From assembly GCF_032884065.1 (NCBI RefSeq), contig NC_088881.1, forward strand, positions 10,761,147-10,825,146: DNA of 64,000 nucleotides. The letters run 5' to 3'. Position numbers and translations under genes: made by a program. Origin of the DNA: Artemia franciscana. Taxonomy: Eukaryota; Arthropoda; Branchiopoda; Anostraca; Artemiidae. This document shows, piece by piece, positions 35,550 through 48,710 of the stretch. A model generated the notes under the pieces. The model worked only from the letters and a program-made list of their open reading frames with translations, was not told the DNA's origin and did not search any database. Position 1 is the first letter of the stretch. Each line of letters begins with the position of its first letter.

Positions 35550-38345
35550 AGTAGTCGTCGTAGCGGATGTAATAGTAGCAATAAAATTAACCTGCATCTA
35601 TTTTTTTTTTTGGTGAGTTCATCATCCCCTCAACATGCCCTAGGTCAATTGGTCATCCCCCTCATCATTCCTTTAAAGTTCCAATTTAATATCCTCAGTC
35701 ACCCTAAAAAGAAGTTCCTTTTTTGTCGACCTACATGCACATACCATGTTTTTATTTAGTTCAATAATCCACTCTAAATTCTCCGAGAACTTCATTTGAA
35801 TGTACTTATTTTTTTTACACCAAAGTTTAAACGTGCCCTCTTTCCTAATAAGAAATACGATATCTAGTATAATTATAAATACTAGCAAAACTTACAGCCT
35901 CTAAGGGCTGTGGATAGTTGACATCCCTAACATTCCTTAAGACATTTTTAGGACCTTTGAACTCTGCTGAATGGATATCGTAAAATTTTGATTGGTTGTG
36001 TTTGAAGAATTAATCGGCTTGGCAGGGATCTACTTGCCCTCCCAATCACTTTTGACTTTAAAAAAGGGCTCGATAACTTTTAATTTTCAATCAAATGAGT
36101 TCCTTTAAAAGTTTGTATGATAGCGCTGCGTTGCCTATGATTTTGCTTATATGTTCTTTTGAAAACCTGCATGTATATAGTTTTTTTCGCTTAATTGAAA
36201 CTCCCCCTAAACTTTCCCTAGAAGTTTCACCTTAATACTCTAGCCTGATTAGTTACAGCGATCATAATAGTAGTATTAGTAATAAACATATAGTGCCTTT
36301 TGGTTACACATAGTCTTTCTTGATATATTGAACCCTTTTGATAATCTACATGCTCATATTTCGTTTTTGATTTAGTTCAACATCTGCCTAAACATTCCTT
36401 GAAAGCTTCACCTTCATACCGTTAGCTTCAGTAGCAGTAATAGTTGTAGTGGTAGTAGTAGCATTAACAGCAGTATACACAAAGCGCCTTTGCTTTTGTT
36501 CAACATCTCCCTCAACACGCGCTGATACATTCCTGAGGCATTTTTGATGCGACCTCTTGACCACCTACATGCGCACAGTGTGTTTTGATTTAATTCAACA
36601 TTATTCAACATTCCCTAAAATTTTCACTTTAATACTCTTAGCTTTAGAAGCAGTAGTAACAGCAGTAGCAGTGGAATAAGTAATAGTAGCCTTAGCTCTA
36701 GCAGCAGTAGTGGTAGAAGTAGGATGCATATATTACATTTGGTTAGTTAAATACCCTCTACAACAAGCCCTATAAGTTTCAACTTCACACACCAAGCCAT
36801 TCCTAAGATATTCCTGATACCCTCTTTTGGAAACCTGCTATAAATTGGAAGTTGTTCCAATTTGATAACGTAAACCTTTCTTTTATATTGCTCTTACACC
36901 TTTTTAACAATCTATATGCTCATATTTCGTTTTGACTTAGTTCTAAATCCGCCAAAACATTCCTTGAAAGCTTCACGTTAATACCGTCAGCTTCAGTAGC
37001 AGCAATAGTTGTAGTGGTAGTAGTATCATTAGTAGCAGTATGCACACAACACCTTTGTTTTTTTCAACATCCCCCTCAACACGCGCTGAAAGTTTCAATT
37101 TAATACCATAAACGGTTCCTGTGGCATAGCTAATTGAGACAGGTTGTCCTCTTAACAGCCTTTACGTGAATAATGTGTTTTGATTTAGCTCAACACTATT
37201 TCAACATTCCCCAAAACTTTTGTTTTAATACTCTTTAGTACCAGCAGTAGTAGCAGTAGAATTAGTAGTAGTAGTAGTAGCCTTAACTTTATTATCAGTG
37301 ATAAGATGCAAACGTTGCCTTTTAGTTAGTTCAATATCCCCCACAACAAGCCCTATGAGTTTCAACTTCAGACACCAAGCCGTTCCTAAGATGTTGCTGA
37401 TACGCCCTTTTGACAACCTGCATTCAGTTCACAACACGCCGTAATAGTGGTCACCTTCAAACCCTTAGCCATAGTTGTAATAGTGGTCACAGTAGTAGTA
37501 GTAATAGGAGTACTAGTAGTACTAGTTGCTGGACTAGTAGCAGAATTGAAAGTTATAGCACTAGTACTAGTAGCAGCAGCAGCATTAAAACATTGCTTTT
37601 GGTCCAGTTGAACATCCGCTCATCGTAGTATTAGTAGTAGCGTGCACATATTGCCTTTTCGTCAATTGACCTTACCCTTTAAGCTTTCCCTGAAATCTCC
37701 AACTTAATACCCTAATCTATTCTTTAGATACCCCCTTTTGAGAATCTGTATACGCATAATTTGTTTAAATTTAGATCAAATGTCCCCTCAATATTCTCTC
37801 AAATGTTTACCTTCATACCCTTAACCCTAATATTTCTAGTATCACAGCAGTACCGGTAGTAGTTGGAGCAGAAGTAGCCGTAGTAGCGTTGCGATAGTGT
37901 ATTAGTAGTAGTAGTAACAGTAGTAGTATGGACATGCTGCCTTTTTGTCATTTGAATATCCTGTCCATGATGCCCTGGAAGCTTCAGCATGATACGGTAA
38001 GCGTTCTAAAAGATATTGCTGATACGCCCTTTTGTAACTTTCTGATTCAGTTCAACTTTCCACTCAACATTTCCTAAAATATTGACTCAACATTTCATTT
38101 AAACATCCTTAGCCTTGGTAGTACTCATTACAGATGCAGTAATTATATTGATAGTAATGGTAATAGTAGCATTAGTTGTAGCAATAGCACTAGTTGTAGT
38201 AGTGTGCAAATATCGCATTTTTGGTCAATTGATGATCTTCCCCATTATTTCCTGAAAGTCCCAAATTAAAACACTCTAAACGTGTTTTGATTTAGTTCAA
38301 CTCGCCCCTCAACATTCTCTGAAAGGTTCACCTGAGTTCCCTTCG
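35550..38345. repeat. Repeat block with AGT-rich islands
   Basis: Degenerate cycles of about 250-400 bp repeat the theme 'tcaacattccctgaaagttt', 'caccttaatacc', an (agt/agc)n island and 'tgcacatattgccttttt'. Islands occur near 35560, 36430, 36650, 36990, 37240, 37490, 37620, 37840 and 38120. Diverged family A-related - strand fragments sit at about 35890-36150 and 38345-38650. Serine-rich or valine-rich open frames here are only translations of the trinucleotide islands. Confidence 0.75.
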
Positions 38346-38650
38346 TCTTTTTAGACGCTAAAGGTCAAACATGTCCACCTTGCTCAACAAGAAATACTAT
38401 ACGTAAACAATGAGTGCATTGTATAACTTACAGCCCTTGCCCCGAGTGATCAAGGGGGCTGACATCCCCAGAAACACAGCTATTCGACACAACTATGCTA
38501 AACAAATAGTGTTTTTTTATTGGAATGTGTTCGAGGACCAATGGGCGTAGGAGGTGGGCCTGTTTCCCCCCAGTCACTTTAGACTCTTAAAAAGAAGACT
38601 AGAACTTTCAATTCTCTATCGAATGAACTCTTTCCGGAATTTGTGCGACA
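38345..38650 (-). mobile_element. Family A-related, diverged fragment
   Basis: Read on the - strand it contains 'gaaagttctagtcttctttt', 'agcatagttgtgtcgaatag' and 'tcactcggggcaagggctgt'-type blocks, in family A order. Confidence 0.5.
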
Positions 38651-38943
38651 AAGTCTTCTATACAAATGCCTGGTGAAAAAAATGCCTTGAAAACGTGCAA
38701 CATGATTCAACTAATACCGAGATTCAGCTAGTGCTAAACTGAACGAACCAGAATTTGTCACAATATTTTTCGGCCAATCCGAACTTTCGTTGAAAAATAT
38801 GATTGGCTAAAATTTGCAACAGTTGATTCTCATTATTAGTGAAATCTAACTGTGGATGCGCTGATAGCAGCTATTTTGAAATTTATGTAAAATATTCCGT
38901 CTGTATTTTAGAGTTACTCCCAAGAGAAATGATCCTAATGATT

Positions 38944-39425
38944 AATCAAACAGTTTGTGGTAACGAACTTTAATTAATGAGTGACTTTGCTCAATAGTAA
39001 TCGAAACTCTAAAAGAAGAATTTTGATATCAATAGATGGATCAAAAGAATTGACATTTTATGCTGATTCGAAATATATAAAGTTCATTATGTTTAGTGTT
39101 GCCTATCAAAAGTTACGTGGCTGAGAAAATTTTTTATATCAATAGATGGATCAAAAGAATTGACATTTTATGCTCATTCGAAATATATAAAGTTCATTAT
39201 GTTTAGTGTTGCCTATCAAAAGTTACGTGCCAGAGAAAAATTACATGATTTTTGAAAAGGGAAATAGGCCCTAAAATGTCAATGAATCTTAATGAAAATC
39301 ACACCGTCAGATTCAGCGTATCAGAAAAGCCTTCTATAGAGGTTTCAAGCAAAAAATTAGATTTTTTTTAACCAAAAGAAAGGTCACGAATGCGTGTTTC
39401 GTTGTTGTTTTGTTTTTTTTTTTAA
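38944..39425 (+). mobile_element. Family A element, left part with internal duplication
   Basis: The copy starts ATCAAACAGTTTGTGGTAAC. A 110-bp internal segment is duplicated in tandem (39027-39136 and 39137-39246), differing by only a few bases. It ends shortly after CACGAATGCGTGTTTCGTTG. Confidence 0.8.
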
Positions 39426-39878
39426 GAGTTTGAAAGTAATTACCAAAAGGAAACAAGCTGTTCGTTCAAAGTAAATATTTTCATCTTAAAGCATAACTTT
39501 TTCTTCTCGAACTGAGATATCTCAATATGAGACGGAAATTTATGACGAATATAAGTGGTACACTCTATATTGTCGTCGTCAGTCTAAAGGTCAGATTTGA
39601 CACTTAAAAAATTCTTAGATACTTGACTGATACAATTGGCTAAGGGAGGATCTGTTAAATTTACGCTTGGTCCATACCCTGTTGATTCTCTCTTTGAGAA
39701 GAGCTTAGCAAACGGTTTTAAACAAGAATATCAGAGGCGTAAAAATGTTAGGTAAGATTTTTAGGCATAGATATGACAGAATCTCAATTCGACAAAGATT
39801 CACATAACCTCTTTTGAGTTAATCAAGCTGAGTGAGTTCATGGTTTACTTAACCAAGAACACTGATTTATAAACCTAC

Positions 39879-39985
39879 CGCGTCTTCTACTGCCGCAGGG
39901 CCGTTGGCTTTCAGTCTCAAGGTCTGCTTTCCTGAACCGTAAGATTTCTTCCCGGGGCCAGGATTTGTTCGAGGTCCAATATGTG
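39879..39985 (-). CDS. GIPC: GIPC, exon after the PDZ domain (linker to GH2)
   Basis: The exon follows acceptor TTGTTGCAG and ends before donor GTAGGT. It contributes two bases to a split serine codon and then 35 codons, leaving phase 0. The peptide HIGPRTNPGPGKKSYGSG is a low-complexity linker. It is followed by KQTLRLKANGPAAVEDA, matching G-T-L-R-L-R-S-x-G-P-A-T-V-E-D before the GH2 domain of vertebrate GIPC. It joins cleanly to PDSLSEAAVEKI in the next exon. Confidence 0.92.
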
Positions 39986-40059
39986 CTGCAACAATTTTAA
40001 TCAATTATAACTTAGCTAGTAATTGAGTCTGTCTTACCACAGATACAAAAAAAAACATG

Positions 40060-40560
40060 GCAAACATTCACACGATGGGAATTGAAATCTACTGACTTTG
40101 TAAGAGAAATATTCGAATGGTAGGATAGATTCAGGTATCCTCTGTTTAAGATCACATGATTATTTTGAACTCAAAAATTTTTTTTAAATAAAATTAGCAT
40201 AAATTGTTGACTGGACATCAAAATCCACCGTCTTTATGATGAGGAATGCTCGTTTGTTAGTATGGATCCGGGTACCCATCGTAAAATTTTCTCCTTGTTC
40301 GGATGGCTTCAGGCACCCGTTGCATAGCGTCACATGACTGTTTTTAACTTAATCAAGACTTAATGGAGTACAACTCAATTAAAATCTAACTAGCAGCATA
40401 GCCCATTAGACGACAGGTATACTCAAGAAAAAAAAGATAGCATATATTGTTTTGTAAGGTTCGAAAATCTTCTGATGATATAACAACAAATACACGCTTA
40501 ATATGATAGAATTAGGTATCCGTTGTTTAAAGTTACACGATTGTTCTCGTTGTTCTCGTA
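40060..40560. repeat. Degenerate repeats, about 180-200 bp spacing
   Basis: The themes 'atcacatgattattttgaact', 'gtcacatgactgtttttaac' and 'gttacacgattgttctcgt' recur near 40151, 40329 and 40532. Each is preceded by a 'caggtatcc.ttgttta'-like block. Divergence is high. Confidence 0.4.
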
Positions 40561-41205
40561 AAGTTACACGACTTGTTTAAAGTTACGACCTGAAAGTTAC
40601 GGATATGATCCAAATGTATAGGTGAATATAGAAAAGTTTCTCTCAATCTGGTTGATCTTAAACGAGCCTAGAAAATAATTTGATTTTCTGAGAAATAACT
40701 TGTCGAAAAACAAAAATACATGCTTAGCACAATTCTGTTTACTCTGGTTAAGTTACACAATGACACTCCAAAATATAAACACAATAAGAAAAATCATTGG
40801 CATGGAAAACTAGTGAATTGAAGTTACTTTAAGATGCAGTAGAATATGGGGGAATGGAAGACATTACGCTTTGAATCAGGGCAAACGGAAAGGCCCTTCA
40901 TGGAAAAAGTGGGGTAGCAAAGTAGCAATGCTGCTTGAAGTTTTTAAAATTGTTGGCATATTTTGTCTGGAAATACCATTTTTCCATATAAAAATACTTT
41001 TTGCTCAAAGAAAAGCTGTCAAAACACAAGTTGCGCTGCTGAAGTGTTGGTTAGCCTTATGGTTCCTGTCGAATTCTGCAACTGGTAACTTTAGAACTTC
41101 GTTCATACGTGGGAAAGGCTATGCCTAACAACTCCTAAGACGCCAAGAATAGACGAAGTAAGGCTGAAAAACATTTATGCTAACTACATTCCACGAAAGA
41201 AGTAT

Positions 41206-41484
41206 ATTATAAACACAGCTTAGATATACAATACAGTTATGAAAACTCGATTTATTTTTGGGACACAGTGCGCGGTAGCGATGCTAGCGACTGGAGACAG
41301 AGAACTGGCAGTCCGAATCTAAAAGATCAGAGCAATTGGACAAACAAAACAAAATTGCGTTCCCGCCTTTGGTGTTGTAGTACGATCTAGGAGGCGCCAA
41401 GTTCAGAGTTCTATACCAAAAGCTTCTCATGAGCAAGATTGGAGTTTTCATAACTGTATTGTATAACTAAGCTGTGATTATAAA
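41206..41484. mobile_element. Inverted-repeat element with GC-richer core
   Basis: The left arm (41206-41248, CACAGCTTAGATATACAATA then CAGTTATGAAAACTC) is the reverse complement of the right arm (41442-41484) with very few mismatches. The roughly 190-bp core is much richer in G and C than its surroundings and has tRNA-like words (TGCGCGGTAGCG, then AGTCCGAATCT 45 bases further). A fold-back element or a SINE-bearing element are the possible readings. Confidence 0.6.
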
Positions 41485-42552
41485 ATATGTTTTATTTTTG
41501 ACAGCCAACATCACTGTATTTGACACTTACAGTTTTGGATTTCTTTCTTTCTTTTTCCAAGTACCATATATTCTCGTACTGATATAGTTATGTATTTTCC
41601 CTCAATATTGTATTCTCGGGAAAGATCACCTGTATTTCTTAATATTAAAATAAATGAATTTACACTTATCGATATTCACAGAGAGTCCAGTGTTAGAGAG
41701 AGAAGATGGAAAAACAAACAAACAGAGCCCCAAATTAAAAAAAAACTAATGAATTGAAAAGTGACTAATCAGGAACATATCTTCCGAGTGAGCTGTGAAT
41801 GAAATATTAGAATTTCCTAAAAAGCAAGTAGTTGGAAGACTATCAATTAGATACACAATTTTACACTAGAAGATAACTCCCCTCATTTTTTCCCTGTATC
41901 ACGGGTTGCCTTTCGAGAATTAAATTACTTGAACAAAGACGTCACTAGTTTTAAAACAAGGAAAATCATTCCCGTATTAATATTATAGGGGATGATTAAT
42001 AAAAAAAAAGTATAAAAAAATACGAGGACAAAGAAAACGGATCCCCACTGCGGTTTAAAATAAAACTGACTGCACCACCAAAAAATGAATTAAGGGACTG
42101 ATTTTCCCGAGATTCCATGGTAAAAGGGGGGTTTAATTTCTACAGTTTGTGTCTGTCACTTGTTTTTGTTAGCCAATCACACTACTCCTTAGGCATACGC
42201 CTGAAAGTCAATAAATCCACCTTTTGAAACGTTCTTCAGACACAAGATTTTTTAGTGAACTCTCTCATTCTCTGCGGTACCAAACAAGAAGCTTTCCGAG
42301 ATTATCGACCAATGAAGTGATTTCTTTAAAACGAGCTCTTAAAAAGCTCTTACTGATGACCCAGTGCCCTGCTAGTACTGAAGAAAAAAAAAAATGACCC
42401 ATTAGTGCTACCCATGCAAAAATATGATTTTTCTTGTTGTTCAAGCCAGTGAACTGTCAGTTATTTGAATAAGGTTTTCAGTAATGGCGATTCCAATGGT
42501 GCAATTTTTGTTTCGATCCAACGTCATTCTTTAGGGTTTTGAGGCTATTTTT

Positions 42553-42752
42553 CAAAATTCTCTTAAATTAGTTTTTAAAATAACAGTTTACTATGTAGAC
42601 TAATTTAGATAATGGTCACTATCCTTGAGTCAGCTAGAAATAGGAATTTTTCTCCTTTGCGAATTTTCTTTTACATTGGTTCTTTAATTTTTGGTTACTA
42701 TGGGCCATGATTTATCCTTCACTAGTTTGCAGCTGCCGGTGCAACCACCATA
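42553..42752. repeat. Dispersed repeat, copy 2 (first copy at 9608-9815)
   Basis: It contains 'actaatttagataatggtca', 'tttaatttttggttactatg' and 'gcagctgccggtgcaaccac' in the same order as the first copy. Confidence 0.6.
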
Positions 42753-43189
42753 TCTGGAGAGCAACTGCAACTGGTATACCAAAGAACCACAATAAAACCG
42801 TAAAAACTTTTGATTATTTTCATCAACGAAAATTAAACTAATTTTAAACAGAGGTTTAATCTTATTTAAACTAAATACAGTTTCAAACTATAAATGACAT
42901 CACGAACAGTATCGACAGAGATAGGTATAACTTGCTGCTGACAAAGACTCTGGCATAACATTATATAATATTTTTTCATGACTAATATTAAGCATTAATA
43001 TTCAGCCGTGTATAATTGAAGCAAAATGAGAAACCCACATGGACTCACTGATCAAGTCAATCCAATGATTACTATACATATCAATTCACAAGAATCTATG
43101 ACATTTTGCCAATTTCGTTGCCCGGGAAGAAAGTCAAAACCCCTTTAGCGCAACGGACGTATCGACGTCAAACCTATGTTTATTTTAAA

Positions 43190-44528
43190 CTAGCTAAATA
43201 AAATGTTTTTTTCAACTGAAAGTAAGGAGCAACATTAAAACTCAAAATGAACAGAAATTGTAATGGGGAATTGCCCCTCCTCAACACCTCACTCTCCACG
43301 CTAAAGTTTTTCGGTACTTTAAAAAGTTACTTATTGTTCTAGTTAAACGACCCTTGTCTTTTCAGGAGTCGTTTTAAAGAATTGGGGTAAAATTTAAACA
43401 TTTACGTAAAGAGCGAGGTGTTGAGGAGGAGGCAAATCCCCTCATATAGGTAATAATTTCTGTTCGTTTTGAGTTTTAATGTTGCTCCTTACTTTCAGTT
43501 GAAAAAACTTGATTTTATTTAATTTCTGATCTTTTTTAATTAATGCCAGGATATCTGGATTCACATCCACGGAAAATCCCCCTTCCACAGAAATAGGCTC
43601 TGGACAATCCAATTCTGGTTAAAATTTACCCCAGACAATTACCCTTAACGTCTCCACGCGTAAAATTGAGTCGGTAAACAGGAAATAAGACTCGTAAAGA
43701 AATTTTACGTAAAGAAATAATATAAAATTTCCCCTGAAAAGTTTCCCTCCATGGGAACTTTCGACTGCGTAGAAAATTCGCCCCTTGCAAAATCCTCCCA
43801 TCCGAAAATTCGTCCTCCCCTCCCCACCCGAAAAATGTATGCATACTTCCCAACCAAAAATCATATACGTAAACAATGGGCACATTTTATAACTTAAAGA
43901 CCTCTCTCCAGGGACTGTGGCGTCTTGCTATTTCCAAAGACATAGTTATTGGGCCTTTCAACTATACTGAACAAAATAGCTATCTCAAAATTATGATCGG
44001 ACGATTTTGGGAAAAAGGGTCGTGGGTGAGGGCGTAGTTCCCCTCAAATTTTTAGATCACTTAAATGGCACTAGATTTTTTTATTTCTGTTAGACTGAGC
44101 CCTCTTCTAAAGTTTTGGGCCCAGTGAGTCGATACGATCACCCCTGGAAAAAAAATGAAAATAAAGACGTATCTGTGATCTTTCTTTTGGCAAAAACAAA
44201 AAAAAAATCCACATTTTCGCATATAGGAGCTTAAAACCTTTACTATAGGATTTTCTGGTACGCTGAACCTAATGGTGAGATTTTTATGAAGATTCTATGA
44301 CTTTTAGGGGGTGTATCCCCCTTTTTCGAAAATCATGCAAATTTTCGCAGACTCGTAACCGTGGAAGGGGAACATTCAGCTTAACGAAACTCATACATTT
44401 GAAGTGAGCATAAAAATCTGATTCTTTTTATATATCTATTGGTATCAAAATTCCGTTTTCTAGAGTTTCGGTTACTACTGAGCCAGGTCGCTCGTTGTTT
44501 ACAGTTCGTTACTACGAACTGTTTGATA
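43190..44528 (-). mobile_element. Family A element, near full length, reverse orientation
   Basis: The palindromic module is at 43206-43508, with the 'gacccttgtcttttcaggag' body block trapped between its arms. The body follows in reverse orientation. The hairpin end (ACAGTTCGTTACTACGAACT, then GTTTGAT) is at about 44500-44525. The second body block is deleted relative to the 4.1-kb copy. Confidence 0.8.
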
Positions 44529-45254
44529 CAAGAAAAAATGGTTAAAATCCATAACTGGAAGTCGACATACGAAATATTCTCAACTTCATCTAACTTAGTT
44601 TTGCTTATGAGCTGCCTCCCCACCCTAAAACGGTTACAGTTTTAATTTGAAAAAGAGGAAAAAAAGGTTTTTTTAGACATTCAGACTCCATTATAAAAAA
44701 AAACGTTACTCCAACTAGTTAAAAACTAAATTAACTTGTTTCTTTGAGAACTTGCAAATTAATTTTTGCTCTTGTATTTTTTTTTTCTGTCTTCAAGTTC
44801 AAAATAAAAGACAAATAAAACGATTTTCAACTTCTGTTGATATATCAGATAAACTGTCCTGCACTGACTTAAAAATTACAGATTTTCATCGAAAAATTGA
44901 CAGATAAGAAAAAAGTAGTTTTAAAATATCCAATATATCAGTTAATGCTGCATACGTAAGTTTTATTAGTTTCAAGATATCCATCTAGATGCAATACCTA
45001 TACGAAAATTTCTTTAGAAAAGGGATTCCCCAACAGATTTATCATGTGAAATTATCTTTAGGGGTAAGGCCAATCTTAATAAAGCGTGCGTATTCTAATA
45101 CTTCTATGAAAATGCATATCTTTTTCTCTATTAAAAGAAGAAAATTCAAAATGAAAAGATATTAATATATAATACAATTTTCAAACAAATTTTGAAAATT
45201 GTAATAAAACCATGAGTGATCAAAATATCTTTTTCGTCTTAGTTGGAGATTAAA

Positions 45255-45345
45255 TAAAAAAAAAGTTTTTTTTTAACGAGAAGTAAGGAGCGACATTAAA
45301 ACTTAAAACGAACAGAAATTACTTCGTATATGAAGGACTGCTTCC
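45255..45345 (+). mobile_element. Family A palindromic module, left arm only
   Basis: GTAAGGAGCGACATTAAAAC, CGAACAGAAATTACTTCGTA and TATGAAGGACTGCTTCCTCA are the left-arm landmarks. The right arm is absent, and the sequence runs into a LINE relic. Confidence 0.7.
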
Positions 45346-45359
45346 TCATCAACGTTAAA

Positions 45360-45950
45360 ACTTACAATCCATGCATCTGCCTAAGCCTCAATTCTCTCCA
45401 AGTCAACCTGAAGCTCCTTGTGGGGTTTGCTGGGATCTTCGTCTTTTGTAATTGATGTTTTTGTTGTCGTGTCATCAGCAATTTGGTGAGGTTTCTTCAC
45501 AAGGTTGTCCCCTAGGTCATTTATGAACACCAAGAAAAGAGTCGGCCCAAGAATACTTCCTTAGAGTACTCTTGATAAGACTGGGTGTTTTTTATGTGAA
45601 GCCGTCGAGGAGAGCTTGCAATGATCTTTGACGAAGAAAGTAAGCAAGAACTTCAAATAGTCGACCATCAGTTCCATAGGCTTCCAGTTTACAAAGAAGC
45701 CTCTTGTCCCATACACGATCAAAGGTTTTTGCGATTTGAACGGGGAGATGGTGAATATTGTGACCCTGAGAGAGGAGCTCAGCCCACTCTTGATACTGTG
45801 CAATCAGAAAGCCTAATGTAGACCGTTTTCTGTGATTACCGTACTGCGTGTCTGCCAACAACAGATATAACTCAAGTTGTTCGTAAAAGGTCTTATTAAT
45901 TAACCTTCTTTTAGCCTGTACCCTCGGTCTTTTTGCCCCTCGGCCCAATT
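45360..45950 (-). mobile_element. LINE reverse transcriptase relic
   Basis: Read on the - strand, one frame gives QYGNHRKRSTLGFLIAQYQE (RT motif near QxGFRxGRST), then AKTFDRVWDKRLLCKLEAYG (motif A, with aspartate) and a frameshift. It then continues HPVLSRVL, a stop, GSILGPTLFLVFINDL (motif B region) and QIADDTTTK, where the usual Y-A-D-D has become I-A-D-D. A further stop follows near the end. Only the middle of the RT domain remains. The layout fits Jockey/CR1-type LINEs. Confidence 0.8.
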
Positions 45951-48035
45951 TGCAAGTGAAAACTAGAAAAGCATTTAAAATAAAAACTTAAAGAACAACA
46001 CATGTTATTTACTCATTTTCATGAAAATGTTTGGATTTTTTATTTATAACTTATAAAAAATACCGGATGTAATATACCCCTCGGTTTTGTTATTTATTGA
46101 CAAAGTTTCACACATTTAGCGGGAATGCTAAAGGAAAGTAGGAAGTATAACCTGTATTAAATGCCAAGTTTTGAATAAAAATAATTTAGATTTCACTAGT
46201 TTCATCGCCTAAGATAGACAAAGATCTTTTTGTAATATTTATTTAGTAATATCTTAAAAAAACTACAAAAATATTTTAAAAAAGAAAGTTCTCTTACAGA
46301 GATGAAGATCAAAGTTGAAACTTAAAATTAACAAAGGTTAATGCTTCACAGATTACGCAAGGTATATTTAAAAACTAGCGCTAGTATACTGACTTGTGAT
46401 AGATCCCAATGTTTGAAGAATTATAAAAACTAGCATTTCGCTGAAAACTGAGCTTAACTGAGTTTTTTTTTAGATATTTCATATTGTATACTAAAAGTTA
46501 TCAATACCAAGGCCGGTGACTCATGACTATATTATATTTAAGACTATCGAAAGCCTTATAAGTTATTGACTTATTTTCTGCAGGATACTTATAAAATCCT
46601 TCGCCCCTAAGAGAACACCCCGTTATTCGGAGGAGAAGGGTCATTTTTATGTTTTCAGTAAAGTTCCAGCCTTTAGAATTCGGCAATATTAGAAAATGTT
46701 ACAAATCAGTTTGTTTGAGCTAGTTTTGTAGATATATCTTCCGAAATTTGCGAAGCCATAATTTTTGTTCGTTTTAACTTTCAACTTCGTTCTTTACTAC
46801 CGTAAGAACGGTATCATTTTTTTTTTTTTTATATATATATACTAATTCTGATCAAAAGCAATAAGAAACGCCTAGGGAACATTCTTCCTCATAGTCCATT
46901 AGAATATATAGACATGATTAGAAATGTTTAAAAAAACTAAGATGATAAAATATATTTTCTATTATATCTAACGAGCCTAAACAAGGGAAATTCTCTTCCA
47001 CAGGTTATTAGTGAGAACAGAAAAGTTCCAAGACTCTTGTTTGTAAACTCGGGAAACTCCATTCAATTGCTTAAAGTAGTTAGAAAGCAGTGTTCTTAAT
47101 AAACTTCTTATTCGTGATATCATTACATCTTTGTCCCTCCGGGGTCTTAGTAGAGAAAAGTGGGATATGCTTCTGAAAACGAGATTTTTTCTACGGACCC
47201 TATATCTACATCATCAAGATACCAAGGGGTTATGTATTAGTTTGTGGTAGGTGTACATAACTTAGTGCCTCTGGCCTCCCCGTGTACTACTACTGAGACA
47301 CCATTTAACTTTGCATTTATGTCTTGGGCCTTGCTTTCATACTTCCTAATCCAGGGGCATCATTTGAGGTTGCAAAATATCGGATATGTTATTATCCTTA
47401 AAAAAGTTAAAAAAAGTCAAAAAGGCCCAAAGTCTAAATTCTGAAACATATCTTTTTTTATCTTCATTTTAAAAACTTGAAAGTACCTTGTTTCTTCCCT
47501 ACATTTTCCTGAGTATACACCCCCCATGGTCGACCCCTGCCCTTTGTTCTAGGAGAACAAGGAGTGACTTATTACACTGTGCCCTGTATTGCACAGAGGC
47601 ATATTTGAGTGAGATTTGAGACTGAGACTTCCTTCAAGTACAGTCTCTTGTATTTTAGCGGTATATTTAATAGACTAAGAGGTATTTATTTTTAGGACTA
47701 ATAAATTTGGCAACAATAAGTGTTTGTATAAGTTTTATTATTTTTTTACCAACCATTGACTAAACACTTTAGATTTCTATACTTTCAACAAACTAACTTT
47801 CTTCCCTCTTTTTGGCAACAAGCACACCCTCTTAATATTAAAATTGCCCCGTATATAAAAGGTAATATTGTCTTACTTCGTCCAAGAACAAAGAGCCCAT
47901 CATTTTCCCGATTTATGGGATGGTAAGAATAACTTGGCTTCTGAAATGCTCCTTAGCCTCAAACGTACACTAAAAACAATAACTAATAAGCAAGAACTTA
48001 CTACAAGTTCCACATGCAAATCTTACACATAAATG

Positions 48036-48710
48036 AAACAGTTCGCGGTAACGAACTGTAGTAAGGAGCGACCCAGCTCAATAGTAACCAAACTCTAAAA
48101 AACGGAATTTTGATACCAATAGCTACATCAAAATAATTGCATTTTAAAGCTGATTTTAAATATATAAATTTTGTCAAGTTTAGTCTTATCTATCAAAAGT
48201 TACGAGCCTGAGACGATGCCTTATTTTAGAAAATAGGGGTAATACCCCCTAAAAGTCATGGAATCTTAACGAAAATAAAACTATCAGATTCAGCGTATCA
48301 GAGAACTCTACTGAAGAAGTTTCGAGCTCCTATCTACAAAAACGCGGAATTTTTTATTTCTTCCAGAAGAGAGATCCCGGATGCGTGTTTATTCGTTTTT
48401 TTTTTTGTTTTTTTTTCCAGGGGTGATCGTATCGACCCAGTGGTCCTAGAATGTCGCGAGTGGGCTCTTTCTAACAGAAGTTAAAAGTTCTAGTGCCCTT
48501 TTTAAGTGACCGAAAATTGGAGGGCATCTAGGCCCCCTCCCACACTCATTTTTTCCCAAAGTCACCAGATCAAAATTCTGAGATGGCCATTTTATTCAGC
48601 ATAGTCGAAAAGCCTAATAACTAAGTCTTTGGGAACGACCTACTCCCCCACAGTCCCCGTGGGAGGGGCTGCAAGCTCCATACTTTGACCAATGTTACAT
48701 ATATAGCCTT
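48036..48710 (+). mobile_element. Family A element, left part only
   Basis: The hairpin CAGTTCGCGGTAACGAACTG is at 48039-48058 (stem intact). It is followed by TAGTAAGGAGCGACCCAGCT and the body up to the block before TTACATATA. The palindromic right half is absent. Confidence 0.8.

Larger units (their letters stand above)
27683..39878 (-). other. GIPC intron, about 12.2 kb
   Basis: The intron is bounded by donor GTAGGT and acceptor TTTTTAG on the - strand. It contains a degenerate LINE, family A copies, an AGT-rich repeat block and several local duplications. The stretches 32420-33620 and 34290-35000 hold no recognisable gene. A GC-richer patch at 32490-32690 may be an old repeat. Confidence 0.7.

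Noticed and set aside
37410..37990. Serine/threonine-rich open frames on both strands
   Set aside because: They are translations of AGT/AGC trinucleotide islands and are open on both strands.
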